Source: Candidatus Methylomirabilis sp.
Lineage (GTDB): Bacteria; DYJV01
Assembly: GCA_020722945.1 (NCBI GenBank)
Contig: DYJV01000099.1
Span: forward strand, 1-5,691
Direction: 5' to 3'
DNA: 5,691 nucleotides
The notes beneath the pieces were generated by a model that saw nothing but the letters and a program-made list of their open reading frames with translations, was not told the DNA's origin and did no database searches. Below are positions 1 through 5,660 of this stretch, one piece after another. Each line of letters begins with the position of its first letter. Position 1 is the stretch's first letter. The translations under genes were made by a program, and so were the position numbers.

Positions 1-1
1 T

Positions 2-58
2 TTAATTCCCCTCTATGGAGGGGTGGCAGGCAAAGCCTGACGGGGTGGTCTTTTCTTT
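2..58 (+). repeat. Dispersed hairpin repeat, copy 1 (REP/MITE-like)
   Basis: This GC-rich block begins TTAATTCCCCTC and ends GACGGGGTGGT plus CTTTTCTTT. It contains two perfect small hairpins: CCCCTC (8-13) with GAGGGG (18-23) around a 4-nt loop, and CAGGC (27-31) with GCCTG (35-39) around AAA. A second copy in the same orientation sits at 5605-5660, and the last 20 bases of the two copies are identical. The strong contrast with the AT-rich surroundings and the hairpin pair suggest a mobile or formerly mobile short repeat such as those moved by REP-associated (Y1, IS200-like) transposases; that link is inference. It lies beyond the 3' end of lolA, so its hairpins may also mark the end of the pdxJ-guaA-lolA transcript. 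The copy may extend left of the window. Confidence 0.8.
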
Positions 59-104
59 AGTTTTTTCTTTTTTTGTTTTTTTGCTTTTACTCTTTTTTAT
101 TTTT

Positions 105-126
105 CTTCAGCCTTCAGCACTTCAGC
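105..126. repeat. Three near-tandem CTTCAGC heptamers
   Basis: CTTCAGC occurs at 105-111, 112-118 and 120-126, with one extra base before the third copy. The array sits between a long T-rich tract (50-104) and the 3' end of lolA. No coding or regulatory role is evident; it may be slippage-derived or part of a larger composite repeat together with the hairpin element at 2-58. Confidence 0.5.
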
Positions 127-146
127 CTTACGTCTGTTCTTAGCCC

Positions 147-818
147 CTATCTATTTATCTTTTCAGGTGATGGAATTTGAAATACTTCAGCTCCTGCCGG
201 AGGGTTGAAGTTAAACAAATCATCAGAAGAAATTTGGTTAAATAAAGATTTCTTAAAAATTAATTTGGTTACATCACCATTTAGATAGAAAACATGTGTT
301 TGGATAATTGAGAAATCGTTCTTCGTAATAGAAAGGATAACTTTTTCAAATTGTGTAGTCGGCTTTTTAGGGTCCAATTGTAAATAGTATAGATTTTGGT
401 TGTCATTGCCAGATATAATAGTTACATTGAACTCCTTTTCAACTTTATCAATACCTTCAAGAAGGACAAATATGAGATTTTTCTCCTTATTATCCTCTGC
501 CAGATCTCCTACATTTACCTGATTGTCTCCGGGAAAGTAATACCAGATCTTCTTTCCATTGCTTGTTATGACTTGGGGATCTGGTGATGTATAATCCCAC
601 TTCATTTTGTCAGGCTTCTTGATAAAAAGCTTCCCTTCAAACTCTTGAAGCTGATTAACAGCTTTAAAAAAAGATATCTGCTTAAAATCCCCTTGAAAAC
701 TGATGACATTATCATATTTTTTATGAAGTTTACCCATTACATCAGCAAGCTCATCAGCAGAAAGAGGACATACAAGAAAAATAGAAAAAATAAGAAAAAA
801 CAAAAATTTTTTTAACAT
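147..818 (-). CDS. lolA: Outer-membrane lipoprotein carrier protein LolA
   Basis: Periplasmic chaperone that accepts lipoproteins released from the inner membrane by the LolCDE ABC transporter and carries them to the outer membrane. The 223-residue product has a clear Sec signal peptide: Lys3-Lys4, a hydrophobic core of about residues 5-19, and likely cleavage after Ala21 (PLSA then DE). The family pattern follows: SFQGDFKQ (40-47), GKLFIKKPDKMKWDY (62-76), then PDPQVITSNGKKIWYY (79-94), and FNFNPPAGAEV near the C-terminus. Mature length of about 200 residues is usual or slightly long. By alignment from memory, Lys68 takes the place of E. coli mature Arg43, a conservative change. Cys17 is not in a lipobox (Val at -1), so the protein is soluble. 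It is the last gene of pdxJ-guaA-lolA, starting 3 nt after the guaA stop. No canonical terminator follows, only a T/A tract and the hairpin repeat. No LolB or LolCDE gene is visible. Confidence 0.93.
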   Translation of the reverse strand: MLKKFLFFLIFSIFLVCPLSADELADVMGKLHKKYDNVISFQGDFKQISFFKAVNQLQEFEGKLFIKKPDKMKWDYTSPDPQVITSNGKKIWYYFPGDNQVNVGDLAEDNKEKNLIFVLLEGIDKVEKEFNVTIISGNDNQNLYYLQLDPKKPTTQFEKVILSITKNDFSIIQTHVFYLNGDVTKLIFKKSLFNQISSDDLFNFNPPAGAEVFQIPSPEKINR

Positions 819-821
819 ATT

Positions 822-2360
822 TTACTCCCACTCTATAGTTGCAGGCGGCTTAGACGATATGTCATACACCACTCTGTTAATACCCCTTATCTCATTTATT
901 ATCCGATTAGAGATCTTTCCAAGAACATCGTAAGGCAATTTTACCCAGTCAGCAGTCATACCATCTACACTGTTAACAGCTCTTAATGCTATGACATTCT
1001 CATATGTTCTCTCATCACCCATAACACCAACTGTCTTGACAGGGAGAAGCACCCCAAAACTCTGCCATATCTCTCTGTATAGGCCAGCTTTTTTGATTTC
1101 GGAGACAATTATATCATCTGCCTCTCTTAAAATATCGAGTCTCTCTTTTGTAACTTCACCTATAATCCTTATCGCAAGACCCGGACCGGGAAACGGCTGC
1201 CTATAAATAATATCATCAGGTATTCCAAGCTCATGCCCAAGCTCTCTAACTTCATCTTTAAAAAGCTCCCTCAACGGCTCTATTAACTTAAATTTCATTG
1301 TTTCGGGTAATCCACCAACATTGTGGTGACTTTTTATTGTGGCAGATGGACCTTTAAAAGAGACACTCTCTATTACATCTGGATACAAAGTCCCTTGTGC
1401 AAAAAAATCAACATCACCAAGCTTCTGCGACTCTTTCTCAAAAACCTCTATAAAGGTATTCCCTATTATCTTACGCTTCTTTTCTGGATCAGCAATCCCT
1501 TCTAATTTATTTAGAAAAAGCTCTTCAGCATCAACATATTTAAGGTTAATTTTGAAGTTATCCCTAAAAACTTTAACAACTTTTTCAGCTTCATTCTTTC
1601 TCAAAACACCATTATTTACAAATATACATTTAAGCTGATCACCTATTGCTCGATGAATAAGAACTGCTGCAACAGATGAATCAACTCCACCACTCAAACC
1701 ACAGATAACAATTTTATCTTTGACTGCATCCCTTATTGTATCAACTGATTGATTAATAAATGAACCCATATTCCAGTTAGGAGTAGCTTTGCAAATTTTA
1801 AAACAGAAATTAGAAATTATATCCTTCCCAAATGTAGTATGAACAACTTCAGGATGAAACTGCACTCCCCATATCGTATTATCTACACTCTTAATTGCAG
1901 CATAAGGTGAATTTTCGGTAAAAGCAATAGACTCAAACCCATTGGGCAATTTGTCTATCTTGTCGCCATGGCTCATCCAGACTTGAAAGGAGTTTTGTAA
2001 ACCTTCAAAAAGCTTACTTACATTTTTTATCTCTATTTGAGCAAAACCATACTCTCTCTTTTCAGAGGAGTGAACATTACCCCCAAAGATAAATGTTATT
2101 AACTGTATCCCATAACATATCCCAAGGATAGGAACACCAATTTCAAAAATTTCTTTAGATATTTTAGGTGCATCTTTATCGTAAACACTTGAAGGACCAC
2201 CCGAAAGGATAATCCCTTTTGGGTGAAAATCTTTTATGTTGCTAATAGGTTTGTTGTAAGGGAATATCTCTGAATAAACTTTAAACTCCCTAATCCTCCT
2301 TGCTATCAACTGTGTATACTGAGAACCAAAATCAAGTATTAAAATTTTGTCGTAATCCAT
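822..2360 (-). CDS. guaA: GMP synthase (glutamine-hydrolysing)
   Basis: Cytosolic enzyme that aminates XMP to GMP using ATP and glutamine, the final step of de novo guanine nucleotide synthesis. The product is 512 residues, normal for a fused bacterial GuaA. Residues about 5-190 are a class I glutamine amidotransferase: [17 protein letters not shown] near the start, nucleophile Cys82 in GICYGIQ, and His169/Glu171 in FHPEV. The ATP-pyrophosphatase domain follows, with the P-loop SGGVDSS at 223-229. The C-terminal dimerisation/XMP-binding domain contains [14 protein letters not shown] and ends in the hallmark KPPATIEWE. The frame stays open upstream to a TTG at 2390, overlapping pdxJ. I prefer the ATG at 2360 because it has a good Shine-Dalgarno at 2374-2370, follows the pdxJ stop by 13 nt, and gives the usual N-terminus. 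All catalytic motifs are intact. It is the middle gene of the operon; guaB is not in the window. Confidence 0.97.
   Translation of the reverse strand: MDYDKILILDFGSQYTQLIARRIREFKVYSEIFPYNKPISNIKDFHPKGIILSGGPSSVYDKDAPKISKEIFEIGVPILGICYGIQLITFIFGGNVHSSEKREYGFAQIEIKNVSKLFEGLQNSFQVWMSHGDKIDKLPNGFESIAFTENSPYAAIKSVDNTIWGVQFHPEVVHTTFGKDIISNFCFKICKATPNWNMGSFINQSVDTIRDAVKDKIVICGLSGGVDSSVAAVLIHRAIGDQLKCIFVNNGVLRKNEAEKVVKVFRDNFKINLKYVDAEELFLNKLEGIADPEKKRKIIGNTFIEVFEKESQKLGDVDFFAQGTLYPDVIESVSFKGPSATIKSHHNVGGLPETMKFKLIEPLRELFKDEVRELGHELGIPDDIIYRQPFPGPGLAIRIIGEVTKERLDILREADDIIVSEIKKAGLYREIWQSFGVLLPVKTVGVMGDERTYENVIALRAVNSVDGMTADWVKLPYDVLGKISNRIINEIRGINRVVYDISSKPPATIEWE
825..829 (-). promoter_or_regulatory. 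lolA ribosome binding site inside the guaA 3' end
   Basis: On the minus strand, GGGAG stands 6 nt before the lolA ATG (818). It is formed by the last two sense codons of guaA (TGG GAG), directly before the guaA TAA. This supports the lolA start, which is also the start that gives the signal peptide, and suggests that lolA translation is coupled to guaA. Confidence 0.75.
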
Positions 2361-2369
2361 AGATATCTT

Positions 2370-2374
2370 CTCCC
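2370..2374 (-). promoter_or_regulatory. guaA ribosome binding site that decides the start
   Basis: Minus-strand GGGAG, 9 nt before the ATG at 2360, overlaps the last base of the pdxJ TAG stop. The TTG at 2390 that would lengthen guaA by 10 codons has no comparable purine-rich site upstream. This is the main reason for choosing the shorter protein. Confidence 0.7.
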
Positions 2375-3087
2375 TATTTAATAAGCTCAACCATTCTTCT
2401 GACAGCTTCGTGCAGCCCTGTAAAAACAGCCATAGATATAATGCTATGACCTATGTTGAGCTCATTCATCCCCTCTATCTTGGCAATATCAGAAACATTT
2501 CGATAATTGAGACCGTGCCCTGCATTTAGGCCAATTCCGAGATTTAGAGTATATTTTGCAGCATTTTTTATATTTTGAAGTTCATAATCAATATCTTCTT
2601 TAGATACGGCATTTGCATATCTACCTGTATGCAACTCTACAAAATCTGTCCCTGCCTCTCTGCTTGCTCTTATCTGCTCTAAATCAGGATCGATAAATAG
2701 ACTTACGCAAATCTTACTTTTTTTAAATGTTTCTATATATTTTTTGATATCATCAAAATATTTTACAACATCAAGACCACCCTCTGTTGTAATTTCTTCT
2801 CTCCTCTCAGGGACAATACAAACAGAGTGAGGCTTTATCTGTAGTGCAATATCAACTACATCTTCAAACAATCCCATTTCAAGATTAAGCTTACTCTTTA
2901 TTATCTGAGAGAGTAAAATAACATCTCGATCTTTTATGTGTCTTCGATCCTCTCTCAAATGGACAGTAATCCCCGACGCTCCTGCTTCCTCAGCTATAAG
3001 TGCTGCATATATAGGATCAGGCTCACTAATCTTCCTTGCCTCTCTAATTGTAGCAATATGGTCAATATTAACACCAAGTTTGGGCAT
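2374..3087 (-). CDS. pdxJ: Pyridoxine 5'-phosphate synthase PdxJ
   Basis: Cytosolic TIM-barrel enzyme that condenses 1-deoxy-D-xylulose 5-phosphate with 3-amino-2-oxopropyl phosphate (1-amino-acetone-3-phosphate) to pyridoxine 5'-phosphate, the ring-closing step of the DXP-dependent vitamin B6 pathway. The 237-residue product has the usual length and is collinear with the E. coli enzyme: [14 protein letters not shown] (5-17), [13 protein letters not shown] (38-50), NLEM (67-70), [16 protein letters not shown] (91-106), SLFIDPD (128-134), ELHTGRYA (150-157), NAGHGL (187-192) and ELNIGHSII. His42, Glu69 and His190 correspond to the E. coli catalytic residues His45, Glu72 and His193. The ATG at 3087 has GGAG 5 nt upstream. 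It is the first gene of the operon, behind the promoter at 3141-3113. In many bacteria pdxJ is paired with acpS; here it is followed by guaA. pdxA is not in the window, though this gene implies DXP-dependent B6 synthesis. Confidence 0.97.
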   Translation of the reverse strand: MPKLGVNIDHIATIREARKISEPDPIYAALIAEEAGASGITVHLREDRRHIKDRDVILLSQIIKSKLNLEMGLFEDVVDIALQIKPHSVCIVPERREEITTEGGLDVVKYFDDIKKYIETFKKSKICVSLFIDPDLEQIRASREAGTDFVELHTGRYANAVSKEDIDYELQNIKNAAKYTLNLGIGLNAGHGLNYRNVSDIAKIEGMNELNIGHSIISMAVFTGLHEAVRRMVELIK

Positions 3088-3112
3088 ATAGACTCCATTA
3101 AATATTTTTTCT

Positions 3113-3141
3113 ATTATATAATTAAGAGCCTTTCAAATCAA
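3113..3141 (-). promoter_or_regulatory. Sigma70-type promoter of pdxJ-guaA-lolA
   Basis: Minus strand: -35 TTGATT (3141-3136, 4 of 6 consensus bases), a 17-nt spacer, and -10 TATAAT (3118-3113, perfect). Transcription should start near 3106, leaving a leader of about 20 nt that holds the pdxJ Shine-Dalgarno. Boxes and spacing are close to ideal, but AT-rich DNA produces -10-like sequences easily, so this is strong by pattern only. The leader is too short for a riboswitch. Confidence 0.7.
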
Positions 3142-3245
3142 GAATTATTTTTTTATCAAATAAAAACAAATACCATTTTACGAAAATAATATTCTAAAAA
3201 TAATATAAAAAACAATATATTATACATAAAAACGCTGTTTAATTT

Positions 3246-3258
3246 ATTAATATTAATA
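3246..3258. repeat. AT-only 13-bp repeat, first copy
   Basis: ATTAATATTAATA, whose first 12 bases are themselves a palindrome. An identical copy lies at 3315-3327, 69 bp away, on the other side of the 3291-3306 palindrome. It could be a protein or nucleoid-protein site or simply low-complexity sequence. Confidence 0.35.
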
Positions 3259-3263
3259 TTTTT

Positions 3264-3292
3264 TTTATTAAAATTAAACTTGACTTTATAAT
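3264..3292 (+). promoter_or_regulatory. Candidate promoter of dctQM
   Basis: Plus strand: a perfect -10 TATAAT (3287-3292) with a weak -35 TTTATT (3264-3269) at 17-nt spacing. A TTGACT at 3280-3285 looks like a better -35 but has no fitting -10 at 16-18 nt. The predicted start near 3299 falls inside the palindrome 3291-3306 and gives a leader of about 50 nt. The -35 is poor and the region is AT-rich, so an activator or another promoter is possible. Confidence 0.45.
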
Positions 3293-3306
3293 TAAGATAT
3301 CTTAAT
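3291..3306. promoter_or_regulatory. Perfect 16-bp palindrome, candidate operator of dctQM
   Basis: ATTAAGATATCTTAAT is identical to its reverse complement over all 16 bases. It overlaps the last two bases of the candidate dctQ -10 box and covers the predicted transcription start, the usual place for a repressor site. Size and symmetry would suit a dimeric helix-turn-helix regulator. I cannot name the family, and no regulator gene is in the window. Confidence 0.45.
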
Positions 3307-3314
3307 GCAAACAA

Positions 3315-3327
3315 ATTAATATTAATA
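3315..3327. repeat. AT-only 13-bp repeat, second copy
   Basis: Exact copy of ATTAATATTAATA at 3246-3258. Its centre is 22 bp, about two helical turns, from the centre of the 3291-3306 palindrome. It lies in the dctQ leader, upstream of the ribosome binding site. Confidence 0.35.
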
Positions 3328-3340
3328 ATATTTTCTCTTA

Positions 3341-3346
3341 AGGAGG
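3341..3346 (+). promoter_or_regulatory. Strong but close dctQ ribosome binding site
   Basis: AGGAGG is a near-perfect Shine-Dalgarno but ends only 3 nt before the ATG at 3350. The next codon is TTG (3353), at a more usual 6-nt spacing, so initiation could use either codon; the proteins would differ by one residue. Confidence 0.65.
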
Positions 3347-3349
3347 ACA

Positions 3350-3898
3350 ATGTTGAAAGATATTTGCAAGCTCTATATAAAAAGTATCGACAAAATCAGT
3401 GATAGCTTTGGTTTTATATCAAAATGGCTTACCACTATACTCGTTCTTATTGTTTGTTTTGATGTTGGCAATAGATATATATTTGGCAAAACCAATCCTG
3501 CAATGTATGAAGCAGAGTGGCATATTTACTCACTTATATTTCTGCTTGGTGCATCCTACGCTCTCAAATTTGACAAACATGTAAGAGTTGATATCACATA
3601 CACCAAATTTTCATCCAGATCCAAAGCATGGATTAATTTCTTTGGTTCAATAATATTCTTGATACCCTTCTCTGCTCTTATGATTTATTCAACTTTAGAC
3701 TGGGTTTATCAATCGTGGCTTACAAAAGAGATATCGCCAGACCCTGGTGGGTTGCCATTTAGATTTGCACTAAAAGCTTGTGTCCCTCTATGTTTTGGAC
3801 TTCTCCTACTTCAAGGGTTAGCAGAATTTTTCAAAAATGCTCTCTGGCTCTTTGGAAATGAAGAGGATAAGAAATTTGCAAATTTAAATTTAGATTAA
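3350..3898 (+). CDS. dctQ: TRAP transporter small permease subunit (DctQ family)
   Basis: Inner-membrane small subunit of a tripartite ATP-independent periplasmic transporter, which uses an ion gradient and a periplasmic binding protein to import organic acids or similar solutes. The 182-residue product has four likely membrane segments, at about residues 23-45, 54-73, 93-115 and 140-163. Family landmarks are DVGNRYIFG (38-46), a YEAEWH stretch (53-58), HVRVD (77-81) and SPDPGGLPFR (129-138). The last motif is typical of the mannitol/chloroaromatic (FcbT2, TakQ-like) branch. Members of that branch include 2-oxo-acid and lactate systems, so the substrate is open; the 'mannitol' label should not be taken literally. 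It is transcribed with dctM, 18 nt downstream, and is divergent from pdxJ. No dctP gene is next to it in this window. Confidence 0.88.
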   Translation: MLKDICKLYIKSIDKISDSFGFISKWLTTILVLIVCFDVGNRYIFGKTNPAMYEAEWHIYSLIFLLGASYALKFDKHVRVDITYTKFSSRSKAWINFFGSIIFLIPFSALMIYSTLDWVYQSWLTKEISPDPGGLPFRFALKACVPLCFGLLLLQGLAEFFKNALWLFGNEEDKKFANLNLD

Positions 3899-3916
3899 TT
3901 TTTATAGGAGAAAAAT

Positions 3917-5251
3917 ATGGATATGTCAGTTCTTCATACTGCTATGCCGGGGATAATGTTTCTATTCCTCTTTGCAATTCTGCTTGGGGGTTATCCTGTT
4001 GCTTTTACACTTGGGGGAGTTGGTTTTATCTTTGGTGTTTTAAGTTTCGGTTTTGATTTCTTTCAACTTATCCCACTAAGATTCTGGGGGCAGATGGAAA
4101 ATTTTACACTTATTGCAGTTCCACTCTTCATCTATATGGGACTTATGCTTGAAAAGAGTGGGATAGCCGAAGAGTTACTCGAAACAATGGCTCTTTTATT
4201 CGGCAAAGTCAGAGGTGGGCTTGCAATATCTGTTATTGTTGTAGGTGCACTCCTTGCCGCATCCACAGGGATTGTTGGAGCTACTGTTGTTACGATGGGT
4301 CTGCTTAGCCTTCCTACTATGCTTCATAGAGGTTACTCGCCAGAAACAGCAACGGGGGTTATAGCCGCATCAGGGACCCTGGGTCAAATAATCCCACCAA
4401 GTATAGTTCTTGTTCTACTCGGCACAATAATAAATGTCCCTATCGGTGATCTCTTTCTCGGTGCTATTATCCCTGGGTCTTTACTTGTTTTTCTATACAT
4501 GGTTTGGATACTTATCCTTGCTATAATAAAGCCCGAATCTGTCCCTGCTATGCCAGCTCACGAGTTAGCAAATTTCAAAGGTAAAGTTGCTGTTATGCGG
4601 GTTGTTAAAGCAATTATCCCTCCAGTTGTATTGATGCTTTCAGTTTTAGGTTCTATATTTGCAGGGATTGCTTCACCAACAGAAGCTGCTGCGGTTGGGG
4701 CTCTTGGTGCAACAATCTTGACAATCTTCTACGGCAAATTCTCTTTTGCCACACTAAATTATGTAATGCAAGGCACCACTTTTCTTACCTGTATGGTCTT
4801 TATAATCCTCTTTGGAGCAACTGCCTTTGGTTTGGTTTTCAGAGGGATGGACGGGGATGTCTTCCTCAGAAATCTGATAACAACTTTACCTTTCGGAAGA
4901 GATGGAATCTTAATCTTGACAATGTTTATAATATTTACAGCGGGGTTTTTCTTAGACTTCATAGAGATAACATTTATCCATGTTCCTGTGCTTGCACCAA
5001 TTATGCTTAGTTATGGAGTTGATCCACTATGGCTTGCAATACTTATAGCAGTCAATCTACAAACATCTTTCCTCACTCCACCATTTGGATTTTCACTATT
5101 CTACTTAAAAGGGGTAGCACCACCAAATGTTACAACAGGGCATATTTACAAAGGGATCATCCCTTATGTAGTATTGCAATTAATTGCAATACTAACTGTG
5201 GCTATATTCCCACAATTAGTAACTTATCTCCCAAATATTGTTTTCAAATAA
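3917..5251 (+). CDS. dctM: TRAP transporter large permease subunit (DctM family)
   Basis: Inner-membrane transport subunit of the TRAP system that forms the substrate and ion pathway with DctQ. The 444-residue product is hydrophobic throughout, with many membrane segments and the internally duplicated layout of the ion-transporter superfamily. Landmarks: GYPVAFTLGGVG (25-36), NFTLIAVPLFIYMG (62-75), the first re-entrant region AASTGIVGATVVTMG (114-128), SGTLGQIIPPS (152-162), and in the second half SPTEAAAVGA (from 253) and TPPFGF (387-392). The long IIPPS and TPPFGF elements and overall length suit the FcbT3/TakM-like branch, matching the DctQ next door. AGGAG at 3906-3910 lies 6 nt before the ATG; Met3 is a less likely start. 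A strong terminator begins 15 nt after the stop, so the operon ends here without a binding-protein gene. The frame is intact. Confidence 0.93.
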   Translation: MDMSVLHTAMPGIMFLFLFAILLGGYPVAFTLGGVGFIFGVLSFGFDFFQLIPLRFWGQMENFTLIAVPLFIYMGLMLEKSGIAEELLETMALLFGKVRGGLAISVIVVGALLAASTGIVGATVVTMGLLSLPTMLHRGYSPETATGVIAASGTLGQIIPPSIVLVLLGTIINVPIGDLFLGAIIPGSLLVFLYMVWILILAIIKPESVPAMPAHELANFKGKVAVMRVVKAIIPPVVLMLSVLGSIFAGIASPTEAAAVGALGATILTIFYGKFSFATLNYVMQGTTFLTCMVFIILFGATAFGLVFRGMDGDVFLRNLITTLPFGRDGILILTMFIIFTAGFFLDFIEITFIHVPVLAPIMLSYGVDPLWLAILIAVNLQTSFLTPPFGFSLFYLKGVAPPNVTTGHIYKGIIPYVVLQLIAILTVAIFPQLVTYLPNIVFK

Positions 5252-5266
5252 ATTATTAATATCAAC

Positions 5267-5300
5267 AAAAAGCCTCTTTTTATAGAGGCTTTTTTATTTT
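5267..5300 (+). terminator. Intrinsic terminator of dctQM
   Basis: An 11-bp perfect stem pairs AAAAAGCCTCT (5267-5277) with AGAGGCTTTTT (5284-5294) around a 6-nt loop and is followed by TATTTT. The GC core is GCCTC/GAGGC. The A-tract on the left flank means it could also act on minus-strand transcription. It begins 15 nt after the dctM stop. Confidence 0.92.
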
Positions 5301-5604
5301 CAAATTTTAAACTTTAGAAACTGAATCAAATGTTAATACTGGTAAGCTGATGATAATAGTAGTGGCTGCCTGTTTTTTATCTTTTTTTTGACAAACTTGG
5401 GCTAAGAAGTGTAGAGATGGAAGATTTGAACCCATTTTATAAAAATTATGAATATTGAATTGAGAATGGATAATTATTTTTTTAAAAAACTATAACATCC
5501 AAGGCAAAAATAAAACCTCCTTGCTTTTATCTTTTTCCCTGTTCTAAACACTAAAAGCTATTAAATAACAACTATTTTTCATCCCCATCTACTCAAAGGA
5601 GTGG
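5301..5604. other. AT-rich intergenic stretch with no supported gene
   Basis: All frames are broken by frequent stops. The longest ATG reading I followed by eye, from 5417, is 13 codons without a good ribosome binding site. There are T-rich runs (5371-5389, 5477-5483) and a weak inverted repeat CAAGG/CCTTG (5500-5504 and 5519-5523). On the minus strand, 5432-5410 resembles a tRNA T-arm and acceptor end, but no tRNA body precedes it. I see no promoter that leads to a gene in the window. Confidence 0.6.
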
Positions 5605-5660
5605 TTAATTCCCCTCTACGGAGGGTGGGCAGCGTTAGGTGACGGGGTGGTCTTTTCTTT
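5605..5660 (+). repeat. Dispersed hairpin repeat, copy 2 (REP/MITE-like)
   Basis: Second copy of the element at 2-58, in the same orientation, one base shorter and mainly different in the middle. The ends are conserved: TTAATTCCCCTCTA at the left, and GACGGGGTGGT plus CTTTTCTTT at the right. Both hairpins are slightly decayed. CCCTC (5612-5616) pairs GAGGG (5621-5625) with the outer C-G pair lost, and CAGC (5630-5633) faces GGTG (5638-5641) with one mismatch. The loop and inner arm are unlike copy 1 (GTTA in place of AAA), so these are two members of a family rather than a recent duplication. It lies well beyond the dctM terminator, so it is not needed to end that operon. Confidence 0.8.

Noticed and set aside
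396-587. Plus-strand 63-codon frame opposite lolA
   Set aside because: It lies wholly antisense to a well-supported gene and has no recognisable motif or ribosome binding site.
766-770. LolA Cys17 as a lipoprotein attachment site
   Set aside because: The residues before it are Phe-Leu-Val, so the required small residue at -1 is missing, and a good signal peptidase I site follows at Ala21.
991-1638. Several plus-strand open frames opposite guaA
   Set aside because: They are antisense shadows of the conserved GuaA synthetase domain with no protein-like features of their own.
3088-3112. Riboswitch or attenuator ahead of pdxJ or guaA (purine or B6 sensing)
   Set aside because: The predicted leader is only about 20 nt and the pdxJ-guaA gap is 13 nt, too short for any known aptamer.
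3280-3285. TTGACT as the -35 box of dctQ
   Set aside because: At 16-18 nt downstream the hexamers are TTAATG, TAATGC and AATGCA, poor -10 boxes; the perfect TATAAT is only 1 nt away from it, far too close.
3156-3350. Minus-strand 64-codon open frame in the divergent intergenic region
   Set aside because: It starts with TTG, has no ribosome binding site, consists of AT-driven Asn/Ile/Phe/Lys runs, and spans the candidate promoter, palindrome and repeats.
4759-4962. Minus-strand 67-codon frame opposite dctM
   Set aside because: Its Lys/Pro/Val-rich sequence is what the complement of hydrophobic membrane codons gives; no start signal.
5417-5458. 13-codon peptide frame in the right intergenic stretch
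   Set aside because: Too short, no good Shine-Dalgarno, and no sign of conservation can be judged from one sequence.
2-5660. The whole window as a composite transposon bounded by the two repeats
   Set aside because: The contents are housekeeping genes and a transporter with no transposase, the repeats have diverged in the middle, and they are direct short elements rather than insertion sequences.
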